A stretch of 7,633 nt of DNA from Deltaproteobacteria bacterium (GTDB taxonomy: Bacteria > Desulfobacterota > Syntrophia > Syntrophales > Smithellaceae): NCBI GenBank assembly GCA_011046295.1, contig DSAV01000020.1:1-7633 (forward strand), in the 5' to 3' direction. Each line of letters starts with the position of its first letter. The stretch's first letter is position 1. The notes beneath the pieces were generated by a model that worked only from the letters and a program-made list of their open reading frames with translations, did not search any database and was not told the origin of the DNA. Of the stretch, positions 1 to 5,285 are shown one piece after another. The translations under genes and the position numbers were made by a program.

Positions 1-376
1 CACGATGCTGGCGCATCCCACCGGACGGCTGCTTTTGTCGCGAGAGCCGTATGCCGTGAACATGGAGGAAATAATTGAAACCGCGGCAAAATTCGGCAAG
101 GCTATTGAACTAAACGCCAACGCGCATAGATTGGATTTGGATTGGCGGCATTGCATTTACGCCAAACGCAAAGGCGTGAAAATTTCGATAAATCCCGATG
201 CTCATCAAATTGCCGGCTTGCATGATGTTAGTTTTGGTATTAAAATCGCGCGCAAAGGGTGGCTTTCCAAAGAGGATTGCTTGAATTGTATGGAACTGGA
301 AGAGATAAAGGAATATTTAAATAAAAAAAATAGTTACATCCGTCATTGCGCGAAGCGTAGCAACGAAGCAATCTAA
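1..376 (+). CDS. polX: DNA polymerase X family / PHP-domain protein, 3' end only
   Basis: This is the C-terminal part of a bacterial PolX-type protein, in which a family X polymerase is joined to a PHP phosphoesterase (3'-5' exonuclease) domain; the family works in DNA repair synthesis. The gene starts before the window: the frame is open to base 2, and the ATG at 5 is internal. Visible PHP signatures are HPTGRLL at the left edge, the metal-site segment AIELNANAHRLDL, and SINPDAH with its Asp and His ligands, followed by the usual GIKIARKGWLSKEDCLNCM ending. The family normally stops soon after this, near the EIKEYLNKK segment. Here the frame crosses an A-run (323-330) and ends inside a palindromic repeat, so about the last 12 residues (RHCAKRSNEAI region) are repeat-encoded. 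A stand-alone PHP protein is possible, because the polymerase part is not in view. Confidence 0.85.
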   Translation, partial: TMLAHPTGRLLLSREPYAVNMEEIIETAAKFGKAIELNANAHRLDLDWRHCIYAKRKGVKISINPDAHQIAGLHDVSFGIKIARKGWLSKEDCLNCMELEEIKEYLNKKNSYIRHCAKRSNEAI

Positions 377-430
377 TAGTAATGACGAGGTATGAAGATT
401 GCCACGTTCACTATCGTGAACCCGCAATGA
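341..430. repeat. palindromic intergenic repeat pair (GTCATTGC...GCAATC type)
   Basis: Two related units lie head to head. The first, 341-373, runs from CGTCATTGCG to GAAGCAATC. The second, 397-430, runs from GATTGCC to CCGCAATGA and begins and ends like the reverse complement of the first. The whole 90-nt block can therefore fold on itself, and the second unit also holds its own hairpin (GTTCAC/GTGAAC, 405-410 and 415-420). Short palindromes with these ends are scattered between genes in many bacterial genomes and look like small non-autonomous elements. The first unit overlaps the end of the polX-like frame. The block fills nearly all of the space before the nitroreductase and may also slow or stop transcription. 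Confidence 0.75.
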
Positions 431-442
431 TAATTCTAATTT

Positions 443-447
443 AGGAG
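443..447 (+). promoter_or_regulatory. ribosome binding site of the nitroreductase
   Basis: AGGAG stands seven bases before the ATG at 455 and supports that start. It lies 13 bases beyond the end of the repeat pair. Confidence 0.7.
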
Positions 448-454
448 TCTCATT

Positions 455-1036
455 ATGAACATCAGGGATTTCAGAAAACCGGAAAATAATATTTACGAGA
501 TATTTTTAAACCGCTGGTCGCCGCGCGCCATGTCCGGCGAAGAAATTGAAGAAAAAATATTATTTCAGCTATTTGAAGCGGCCAAGTGGGCGCCTTCTTC
601 CAATAATAATCAGCCCTGGCGCTTTATTTACGCCCGGCGCAATACCAAGCATTGGAAAACCTTTTTTAATCTCTTGGCAGAAGGCAATCAAGTTTGGGCG
701 CATAACGCCGCCGCGCTGATTGTTGTCATATCAAAAACCACATTCGATAACGGTAAGCACGCCCGAACGCATTCTTTCGATGCGGGCGCGGCGTGGGAAA
801 ATTTTGCCCTGCAGGGTTCAATGATGAGATTGGTTGTACACGGCATGCAGGGGTTTGACTACGATAAGGCAAAAGAAATTTTGCGCATTCCCGAGGGCTT
901 CCAGGTGGAAGCGATGATTGCCGTGGGAAAGCCGGGTAGGAAAGAGGACTTGCCGGATTATCAGCAGGAGCGGGAATTTCCTTCATCAAGAAAAAGTATC
1001 GGCCAAATCGTCATGGAAGGCGCATTTAAAGAATAA
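455..1036 (+). CDS. nitroreductase family protein (FMN-dependent oxidoreductase)
   Basis: A 193-residue member of the nitroreductase superfamily. These are FMN-containing, usually dimeric cytoplasmic enzymes that use NAD(P)H to reduce nitroaromatics, quinones or other small electrophiles; the natural substrate cannot be read from the sequence. The N-terminal RWSPRAMS (20-27) and WAPSSNNNQPWRF (45-57) are the typical phosphate/FMN-binding segments. DAGAAWENFALQG is the usual central helix, and a late AVGKPG strand is followed by the basic SSRKSIGQIVMEGAF ending. The length is normal for short family members. The start is set by AGGAG at 443-447, seven bases before the ATG. It lies just after the repeat pair and appears to be its own transcription unit; no partner gene is evident. 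Confidence 0.92.
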   Translation: MNIRDFRKPENNIYEIFLNRWSPRAMSGEEIEEKILFQLFEAAKWAPSSNNNQPWRFIYARRNTKHWKTFFNLLAEGNQVWAHNAAALIVVISKTTFDNGKHARTHSFDAGAAWENFALQGSMMRLVVHGMQGFDYDKAKEILRIPEGFQVEAMIAVGKPGRKEDLPDYQQEREFPSSRKSIGQIVMEGAFKE

Positions 1037-1039
1037 CAA

Positions 1040-1075
1040 AATTTAGCCTTTAGTCTTAAGCCTTAAACCTAAATT
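1040..1075 (+). terminator. possible AT-rich hairpin after the nitroreductase
   Basis: AATTTAG (1040-1046) can pair with CTAAATT (1069-1075), enclosing a CTTAAG palindrome and imperfect internal pairs, with TTAATTT overlapping and following the right arm. It begins three bases after the nitroreductase stop. The stem is weak and lacks a clean U-run, so terminator activity is uncertain. Confidence 0.3.
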
Positions 1076-1078
1076 AAT

Positions 1079-1173
1079 TTGACCCGGCGCAGTTTTCAGT
1101 GTAGGCAGGTACTGATCCGGAGAAATATGGGCTGTTGAGTTTGCGCTTCTCGTCATTTTTCGGGGTCAACCCC
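1079..1173 (+). promoter_or_regulatory. possible structured 5' leader upstream of the 117-residue protein
   Basis: Nested complementary segments lie between the nitroreductase and the next gene: TTGACCC (1079-1085) with GGGTCAA (1163-1169), GCGCA (1087-1091) with TGCGC (1142-1146), and an inner hairpin TCAGT (1096-1100) with ACTGA (1111-1115). The 3' strand of the outer stem is also part of a compact GGGG-TCAA-CCCC hairpin (1162-1173), so the two folds exclude each other just upstream of the strong ribosome binding site. I do not recognise it as a known riboswitch class. Pairings of this length can occur by chance. Confidence 0.3.
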
Positions 1174-1179
1174 ACAGTC

Positions 1180-1188
1180 AAAGGAGGC
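1180..1188 (+). promoter_or_regulatory. strong ribosome binding site of the 117-residue protein
   Basis: AAAGGAGGC is a near-perfect Shine-Dalgarno sequence five bases before the ATG at 1194. It fixes the start and suggests high expression. Confidence 0.8.
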
Positions 1189-1193
1189 AACCA

Positions 1194-1547
1194 ATGAACT
1201 CAACCGAAGGAACAAAAATAACCGATGTAAAAGTCAACAAAGAAAACCTTTACAAAGAAGAAACTTTTACCGATATGACTTTCGCCACCATTCGGAGCCT
1301 TACCCCAGTGAAAGTTGACGGCTCCGCAGATGAAAACAGAGAGCGCATCTTTACCGGAATGACCCAGCTCATGTCGCCTAATGGTCCTATTCCCGTTCAA
1401 TGTGTTATTGAAGGAGCGAAAACGCTGGATGAAGCTATGGACAAACTGCCCGCGGCTATCGATAAAAGAGTTCAGGCCATGATAGAAGAGGCCAAGGAAA
1501 TGCAGCGCCAGGAAGCATCACGTATTGTTGTCCCTGGCCAGGAATAA
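1194..1547 (+). CDS. conserved-looking small cytoplasmic protein, function unknown
   Basis: A 117-residue soluble protein with no signal peptide or membrane segment. The N-terminal half looks strand-rich, with short Thr- and Val-containing stretches (KEETFTDMTFATIRSLTPVK, about residues 21-40). A Gly/Pro-containing middle (TQLMSPNGPIPVQCVIEG) leads into a long charged helix (about 77-110) and the tail RIVVPGQE. The single Cys and the absence of paired His/Cys argue against a metal protein. It resembles small deltaproteobacterial proteins annotated only as 'cytoplasmic protein'; that is from memory and weak. The perfect ribosome binding site at 1180-1188 makes it a convincing real gene. The 51-residue Cys-rich gene follows 68 bases downstream and may be co-transcribed. 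Confidence 0.75.
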   Translation: MNSTEGTKITDVKVNKENLYKEETFTDMTFATIRSLTPVKVDGSADENRERIFTGMTQLMSPNGPIPVQCVIEGAKTLDEAMDKLPAAIDKRVQAMIEEAKEMQRQEASRIVVPGQE

Positions 1548-1615
1548 TAATACTACTGCCATGGAGGGAATATCGAAATAAACACACAAGTTCCGTTTCC
1601 GAAAAAGATAGAACA

Positions 1616-1771
1616 ATGGCCGAGCGTTGTGTTGATTGCGTCGTATGTTCGCGCGCCCGCAGAAAACAGCGAGGGTTTGCTTTTTGGTTTGTCAAAACCA
1701 TCGAAGGCGGAATTTGTCCCTACTGCGCGGCGTATGAAAGGGTTTACAGCAAAAAAGCCCACGAAGCCTGA
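1616..1771 (+). CDS. 51-residue Cys-rich, zinc-ribbon-like small protein
   Basis: A short frame easily missed beside a longer out-of-frame ORF. It begins MAERCVDCVVCSRARRKQ and ends with YERVYSKKAHEA before TGA. Cysteines at 5, 8 and 11 (C-x2-C-x2-C) and at 34 and 37 (CPYC) frame an aromatic, basic core (GFAFWFVKTIEGG), the layout of a small zinc ribbon or treble-clef-like fold. The composition is that of a real protein: spaced Cys pairs and a basic helix. The start is uncertain. The ATG at 1616 has only a weak purine-rich stretch before it, while a good GGAGGGA (1563-1569) lies too far upstream, and the in-frame region between them has no standard start. The true N-terminus may be further upstream or altered by a frameshift. 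Function is unknown; DNA, RNA or protein binding is possible. Confidence 0.6.
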   Translation: MAERCVDCVVCSRARRKQRGFAFWFVKTIEGGICPYCAAYERVYSKKAHEA

Positions 1772-1821
1772 TACCTTAGCCCTATTCACCGCTCACTTTT
1801 CTTTTTTTAGCAAATTATTAC

Positions 1822-1849
1822 TTGAAATCAGGGGAGATCTAAGTATATT
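1822..1849 (+). promoter_or_regulatory. candidate sigma-70-type promoter giving a leaderless mRNA
   Basis: TTGAAA (1822-1827) and TATATT (1844-1849) are separated by 16 bases. Initiation about seven bases after the -10 box would fall at or next to the ATG at 1857, so the mRNA would have almost no 5' leader. This fits the lack of a well-placed Shine-Dalgarno for that gene. Based on motif match only. Confidence 0.4.
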
Positions 1850-1856
1850 TTAACGC

Positions 1857-2249
1857 ATGATTACAGACACAATACAAGAATGGCACAGGCTGGTTAAAGA
1901 AAAAGACGCGGCGGGATTGGACAAGATTCTCTCGGAGAATGTTGTTTTTCATTCTCCCGTGGTGCACACCCCTCAGGCGGGAAAGCCGATCACAAAACTA
2001 TATCTTACCGCGGCGCTGCACGTGCTCAATAACGACACCTTCAAATACCTGCGCGAAGTTATCTCCGGTCAAAACGCCGTTTTGGAATTTCAGACGGTGA
2101 TTGACGGCATTTCCATCAACGGCGTGGACATGATAACCTGGGGCGAAGACGGCAGAATCACCGATTTTAAGGTAATGATTCGTCCGCTCAAGGCCATCAA
2201 CCTTGTCCACAAAATGATGGGCGAGATGCTCGAAAAAAATAAGAAATAA
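1857..2249 (+). CDS. NTF2/SnoaL-like fold protein
   Basis: A 130-residue protein with the layout of the NTF2-like superfamily, whose members form a small cone-shaped barrel used as an enzyme pocket or a ligand-binding module. The N-terminal helices (MITDTIQEWHRLVKEKDAAG) precede the typical LDKILSENVVFHSPV segment. The sheet follows, with AVLEFQTVIDGISINGVDMITWGEDGRITDFKVMIRPL as the characteristic late strands, then a C-terminal helix (KAINLVHKMMGEMLEK). A stop in the same frame at 1851-1853 forces the start to 1857. The only purine-rich ribosome-binding-like sequence (AGGGGAG, 1830-1836) is about 20 bases away, too far to be ideal, so leaderless translation is plausible. The pocket chemistry cannot be assigned, and no partner gene indicates a pathway. 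Confidence 0.82.
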   Translation: MITDTIQEWHRLVKEKDAAGLDKILSENVVFHSPVVHTPQAGKPITKLYLTAALHVLNNDTFKYLREVISGQNAVLEFQTVIDGISINGVDMITWGEDGRITDFKVMIRPLKAINLVHKMMGEMLEKNKK

Positions 2250-2280
2250 ATTAGACCAACTCATATCAAAAGGGGGACTT

Positions 2281-2370
2281 ATGAAAAAAGCAAACTTGCC
2301 CCCGCATTTTCTTGACTTTACCAATATCCCCATTGCATTTCTGAATCATTTTTTTTCAAGTTACCCATGA
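2281..2370 (+). CDS. possible 29-residue small protein
   Basis: ATGAAAAAAGCAAAC opens a 29-codon frame ending TGA. Its product starts MKKANLPPHFLDFTN and is rich in Phe and Pro. AAAGGGGGACTT immediately before the ATG puts a G-rich Shine-Dalgarno-like sequence five bases upstream. It is not recognised. It could be a small peptide gene, a leader peptide for the repeat protein downstream, or the decayed start of a lost gene. The rest of the 2250-2452 gap shows only AT-rich sequence and a weak promoter-like stretch. Confidence 0.3.
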   Translation: MKKANLPPHFLDFTNIPIAFLNHFFSSYP

Positions 2371-2439
2371 CGTGAATTGGACATCTCAACATTCCCCTTG
2401 CTTTTTTTTACTCTAAAAAACATACTGTAGTCCTCTTAG

Positions 2440-2445
2440 AAGGAG
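2440..2445 (+). promoter_or_regulatory. ribosome binding site of the repeat protein
   Basis: AAGGAG lies seven bases before the ATG at 2453 and fixes that start. It partly overlaps an imperfect palindrome (TCCT at 2431-2434 with AGGA at 2441-2444), which might weakly shield it. Confidence 0.7.
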
Positions 2446-2452
2446 AAACGAT

Positions 2453-3298
2453 ATGGGCGCTGCTAAAGATATTATTGAGCTTTTTACGCAACTCAATAGC
2501 ATTATGCAAAAAATACAGGCATCGATGCTGTCGGTGCACGAAGAAAACGCGGCAATGGCGTCTGAAATATCTGAGTTGAAAAACAAGATGCTTCAACTCG
2601 AAAAAAAGTATTCCGCGCTTGAGGAAAAGCTCGTTGTGTCGCAGGAGAAATCTTCCGCTGAAATACCGTGGGAGAAAACCGAATTTATTGATGAGGTGAA
2701 GCCTGTACCTCCGGAGAAATCTTCTGCTGAAAAAGTGCAGGTTAAGCCCGAACTTGTTAATGAGGCAGGGTCCGCGTCTCAGGAAACAATTTCATCGGAT
2801 AAATTGCAGAATATATACAAATTTATTGAGGAAAAGCTCGTTGTGTCGCAGGAAAAGCCTTCTGCTGAAATACTGCGGGAGAAAACCGAATTTGTTGATG
2901 AGGCGAAGCCTGTACCTCCGGAGAAACCTTCTACTGAAAAAGTGCAGGTTAAGCCCGAAATTGTTGATGAGAAAAAGCCCGCGACACAGGAAGTACCCCC
3001 TGTTGAAAAGCTGGAGGATAAAGAAAAAGTTACTGAGAAAAAGAAGCCTGCGCCTGAAGAAACAACTCTTCCTGCCCAATTGCGGGATAAATATGAATTT
3101 GTTAAACAATTTGGCATTTATAAATCTAAAAAATCCGGAAATTATTTTTGCGCGTCCTGCTTAATGAAAAATATTGAATCGCCATTAACGGAAGGGTTAT
3201 CCGGGTGGCAATGTGAGTTGAAAGTTTGTGGACAGTTTTTTATCAAGCCCGGATATAAGACAACAAAACGTAAACGCCGCAAGCCTGTTCAATGGTAA
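2453..3298 (+). CDS. coiled-coil protein with seven 23-residue repeats and a zinc-ribbon-like end
   Basis: A 281-residue soluble protein in three parts. Residues 1-62 form a helical, probably coiled-coil stem (heptad-like ISELKNKMLQLEKKYSALEE). Residues 63-223 divide exactly into seven 23-residue units with a consensus like SQEKxSAEKLxxKxEFVDExKPV; the Pro/Glu/Lys-rich composition suggests an extended, charged spacer. Residues 224-281 carry C233-x2-C236 and C254-x4-C259 around a GLSGWQC core, a zinc-ribbon-like site, and end in a very basic tail (TKRKRRKP) suited to nucleic acid contact. There is no signal peptide or membrane segment, so it should be cytoplasmic. The last repeat runs smoothly into the zinc domain. 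I do not recognise the family and assign no function. Unit number is likely to vary between strains because the DNA itself is repeated. Confidence 0.8.
   Translation: MGAAKDIIELFTQLNSIMQKIQASMLSVHEENAAMASEISELKNKMLQLEKKYSALEEKLVVSQEKSSAEIPWEKTEFIDEVKPVPPEKSSAEKVQVKPELVNEAGSASQETISSDKLQNIYKFIEEKLVVSQEKPSAEILREKTEFVDEAKPVPPEKPSTEKVQVKPEIVDEKKPATQEVPPVEKLEDKEKVTEKKKPAPEETTLPAQLRDKYEFVKQFGIYKSKKSGNYFCASCLMKNIESPLTEGLSGWQCELKVCGQFFIKPGYKTTKRKRRKPVQW
2621..2971 (+). repeat. internal 207-nt-period duplication within the repeat protein gene
   Basis: The 144 bases at 2621-2764 recur at 2828-2971, a shift of 207 nt or exactly three 69-nt units. By eye there are 12 mismatches, about 92% identity. The older 69-nt (23-codon) periodicity is far more diverged at the DNA level, so this is a recent three-unit duplication on top of an ancient repeat. 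The reading frame is kept throughout. Confidence 0.85.
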
Positions 3299-3364
3299 AA
3301 AAGCAGGGTATGGTTTTCTTTGCATCTTCTCCGGGCTGCGGTAATTTTTTTGAGGTGTATAAAT

Positions 3365-4162
3365 ATGGAAGAACTGATTGTCAAAACCGCTGAACTTATT
3401 ATTGAAAGCAAACACGCCGTGGCGCTCACCGGCGCGGGCATGTCCACCGAATCGGGCATTGCCGACTTCCGCGGCCCCAACGGCATCTGGACAAAAAATC
3501 CTAAAGCCGAACAGCAAGCCTATGAGAGTTATTTCAGGTTTCAGAAAGACCCCAAGCAATACTGGATAGAGCGCATGACCGGCACAAGCTGGATTCATGA
3601 GCTGACCAAAGCACAGCCCAACCCCGGTCATTTTGCCCTGGCCGAAATGGAAAAGATGAATTTCCTGAAATGCGTTATCACCCAGAATATCGACAATCTC
3701 CATCAAAAGGGGGGCAGTAAGCGTGTATTGGATTATCACGGCAATGTTTCTCTGCTGAGATGTTTTTCCTGCGATACACGATATGACCCTGCAGAATACG
3801 AGCTGGAAAAACTGCTGGCGCAGGACCTCCTGCCGCCTTACTGTAAAAGATGCAACGGCGTTATGAAATCCGACATTGTCCATTTTCATGAGGCCATTCC
3901 CGCGGATGTTTCCACCGAAAGCCAGGCGCAGGTGGGCAAATGCGACGTAATGCTCATTTGCGGTACTTCGGCGGTAGTTTATCCCTTTGCCATGCTGCCG
4001 CGCATTGCCAAACAATATCCATCAAAGCAGAAAACAATCATTGTGGAAATCAACGCCGAGCCCACACCGCTCACGCAGGAAGGAATATCCGACTACATCA
4101 TTCAGGGCAAAACCGGCACACTCCTGCCGAAGATTGTGGAAGAGGTGAAGAAGAGAAGCTAG
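3365..4162 (+). CDS. Sir2-family NAD-dependent protein deacylase (sirtuin)
   Basis: A 265-residue cytoplasmic sirtuin, which removes acyl groups from lysines using NAD+ and makes nicotinamide and O-acyl-ADP-ribose. The hallmarks are intact: GAGMSTESGIADFRG (23-37) for NAD binding, TQNIDNLHQKGG (106-117), catalytic His125 in DYHGN, zinc ligands C133/C136 and C160/C163, GTSAVVYP (200-207) and EINAEP (228-233). The segment that in most relatives ends FGE reads DIVHFHEAIP here (171-179), with His in the Gly place. The open frame extends back to an ATG at 3320, but GAGGTG at 3352-3357 stands seven bases before the ATG at 3365, and the motif spacing fits this shorter start. The iron-sulfur gene begins 59 bases downstream on the same strand, so the two may be co-transcribed. 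Its targets are unknown. Confidence 0.93.
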   Translation: MEELIVKTAELIIESKHAVALTGAGMSTESGIADFRGPNGIWTKNPKAEQQAYESYFRFQKDPKQYWIERMTGTSWIHELTKAQPNPGHFALAEMEKMNFLKCVITQNIDNLHQKGGSKRVLDYHGNVSLLRCFSCDTRYDPAEYELEKLLAQDLLPPYCKRCNGVMKSDIVHFHEAIPADVSTESQAQVGKCDVMLICGTSAVVYPFAMLPRIAKQYPSKQKTIIVEINAEPTPLTQEGISDYIIQGKTGTLLPKIVEEVKKRS

Positions 4163-4221
4163 AAGTCAAAATTAGAGACGAAAAACAAAGGAACAAAAAC
4201 CAGAAAGAAGAGCATGGATTT

Positions 4222-5280
4222 ATGAAAGATGTATATCAGCGCCTGGCTGAATTTTTAGACACGATGCCCCAGCGTTTTCCGGTGAATACGGAATCCGGGG
4301 TTGAGTTGAGAGTTTTGAAAAATATATTTTCTCCGGACGAGGCGGAAATGTTTTTGAACCTCAAGCCCAAACCGGAGACCGCCGCCCAGATCGCGGCGCG
4401 GATTGGAGAAGATCCCGGTAAGCTGGGAAAAAAGCTCTATGAAATGTCCAAAAAAGGGCTGGCTTTCCGCAGCGGCAGGGAAGGGAATTACAAATACATG
4501 GCTTCGGCGTTTCTGGTGGGCATTATTGAATTTCAGATGAACCGCATGACGCCGGAACTGCTAAAAGAATGGGATGAGTTTGAGCCGCTTCTTTATAAAT
4601 CCACCTGGCTCAAAGGAACGACCAGAGACCTCAGAACCATTCCAATCGGAGAAGCGGTTGACCCGAATTCTCAGGTCATGCCGTATGAAAACATCGAAGA
4701 AACCATCCGCAATGCTAAATATGTCGCGATATCGGATTGCATGTGCCGCCGGATTACCGCGATTAAGAATAATCCCTGCGCTCACCCGATGGAAGTATGC
4801 TTTCATTTTGGCGGCAGCTGTCATTACTTTGTGGAAAACGGCCTTGCGCGCTACATTTCAAATGAAGAAGCTCTGGAAATTTTTAAAAAAGGCAAGGCCA
4901 GCGGCCTGGTCTGTCAGGTCAGCGCCTCGCAGGAGACTAATGCCTTGTGCATGTGCTGCGATTGTTGCTGCGGGCCGTTACGGGCGGTCAAAGCCTGCGC
5001 CAAACCTGCTGAAATGGTGAACAGCAATTTCTTCGCCAAAGTGAGTGACGATGAATGCACGGGATGCGAACTTTGCGCGGAGCGCTGCCCGATGGACGCC
5101 ATTACCGTTGACGATGTTGCCCGGGTTGATTTAGATCGCTGTATCGGTTGCGGAGTATGCGCCGTAACTTGCCCCGTGGAGGCCATAAAAGTTTATCGTA
5201 AAGAAAAAGACAAAGAGTTTGTTCCGGAAAAAAATATTTTCGAATCCACCATGGCTATTTATAAGCAGCGGCGGGAATGA
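4222..5280 (+). CDS. winged-helix / Cys-rich / tandem 4Fe-4S ferredoxin-domain protein
   Basis: A 352-residue soluble iron-sulfur protein. Residues 25-95 look like a winged-helix region (FSPDEAEMFLNLKPKPETA, then AARIGEDPGKLGKKLYEMSKKG), as in transcription-factor-like modules. The middle holds unusual Cys clusters: C173 and C175 (SDCMCRR), C186, C193, C200, C231, then CMCCDCCCG at 243-251. The C-terminus has two classical 4Fe-4S motifs, C279TGC-ELC-AERCP and C307IGC-GVC-AVTCP. Proteins of this design occur in anaerobic deltaproteobacteria and archaea as electron-transfer or redox-linked proteins; partner and reaction are unknown. The ATG at 4222 is chosen because a purine-rich GAAGAG (4207-4212) precedes it. 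The longer open frame back to 3940 runs inside the sirtuin gene and is out-of-frame noise. There are no membrane segments. Confidence 0.88.
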   Translation: MKDVYQRLAEFLDTMPQRFPVNTESGVELRVLKNIFSPDEAEMFLNLKPKPETAAQIAARIGEDPGKLGKKLYEMSKKGLAFRSGREGNYKYMASAFLVGIIEFQMNRMTPELLKEWDEFEPLLYKSTWLKGTTRDLRTIPIGEAVDPNSQVMPYENIEETIRNAKYVAISDCMCRRITAIKNNPCAHPMEVCFHFGGSCHYFVENGLARYISNEEALEIFKKGKASGLVCQVSASQETNALCMCCDCCCGPLRAVKACAKPAEMVNSNFFAKVSDDECTGCELCAERCPMDAITVDDVARVDLDRCIGCGVCAVTCPVEAIKVYRKEKDKEFVPEKNIFESTMAIYKQRRE

Positions 5281-5285
5281 TATTG

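Noticed and set aside
1096..1140. Slight resemblance to part of a TPP riboswitch (an ACTGATCCGGA stretch)
   Set aside because: The other conserved half of the TPP element (CTGAGA region) is absent and the downstream gene has no thiamine link.
1629..1853. A 74-codon + frame in the gap after the 117-residue gene
   Set aside because: It overlaps the Cys-rich frame, which has coherent motifs, and has no good ribosome binding site or protein-like pattern.
2621..3121. CRISPR-like array from regularly spaced repeats
   Set aside because: The repeats are contiguous 69-nt coding units in one frame without unique spacers.
2754..3164. Open frames of 105-136 codons on both strands within the repeat protein
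   Set aside because: Repeated, Lys/Glu-rich DNA lacks stops in several frames, so these are by-products of the repeat.
3320..3364. Upstream ATG as the sirtuin start
   Set aside because: It adds 15 residues without family similarity, and the ribosome binding site at 3352-3357 serves the ATG at 3365.
3197..4015. A 272-codon open frame on the - strand
   Set aside because: It is antisense to the sirtuin and the end of the repeat protein, has no recognisable motif, and is best explained as a shadow of those genes.
3940..4221. Long upstream extension of the iron-sulfur protein frame
   Set aside because: It lies inside the well-conserved sirtuin in another frame, its translation is low-complexity His/Arg-rich text, and the ATG at 4222 matches the family-like N-terminus.
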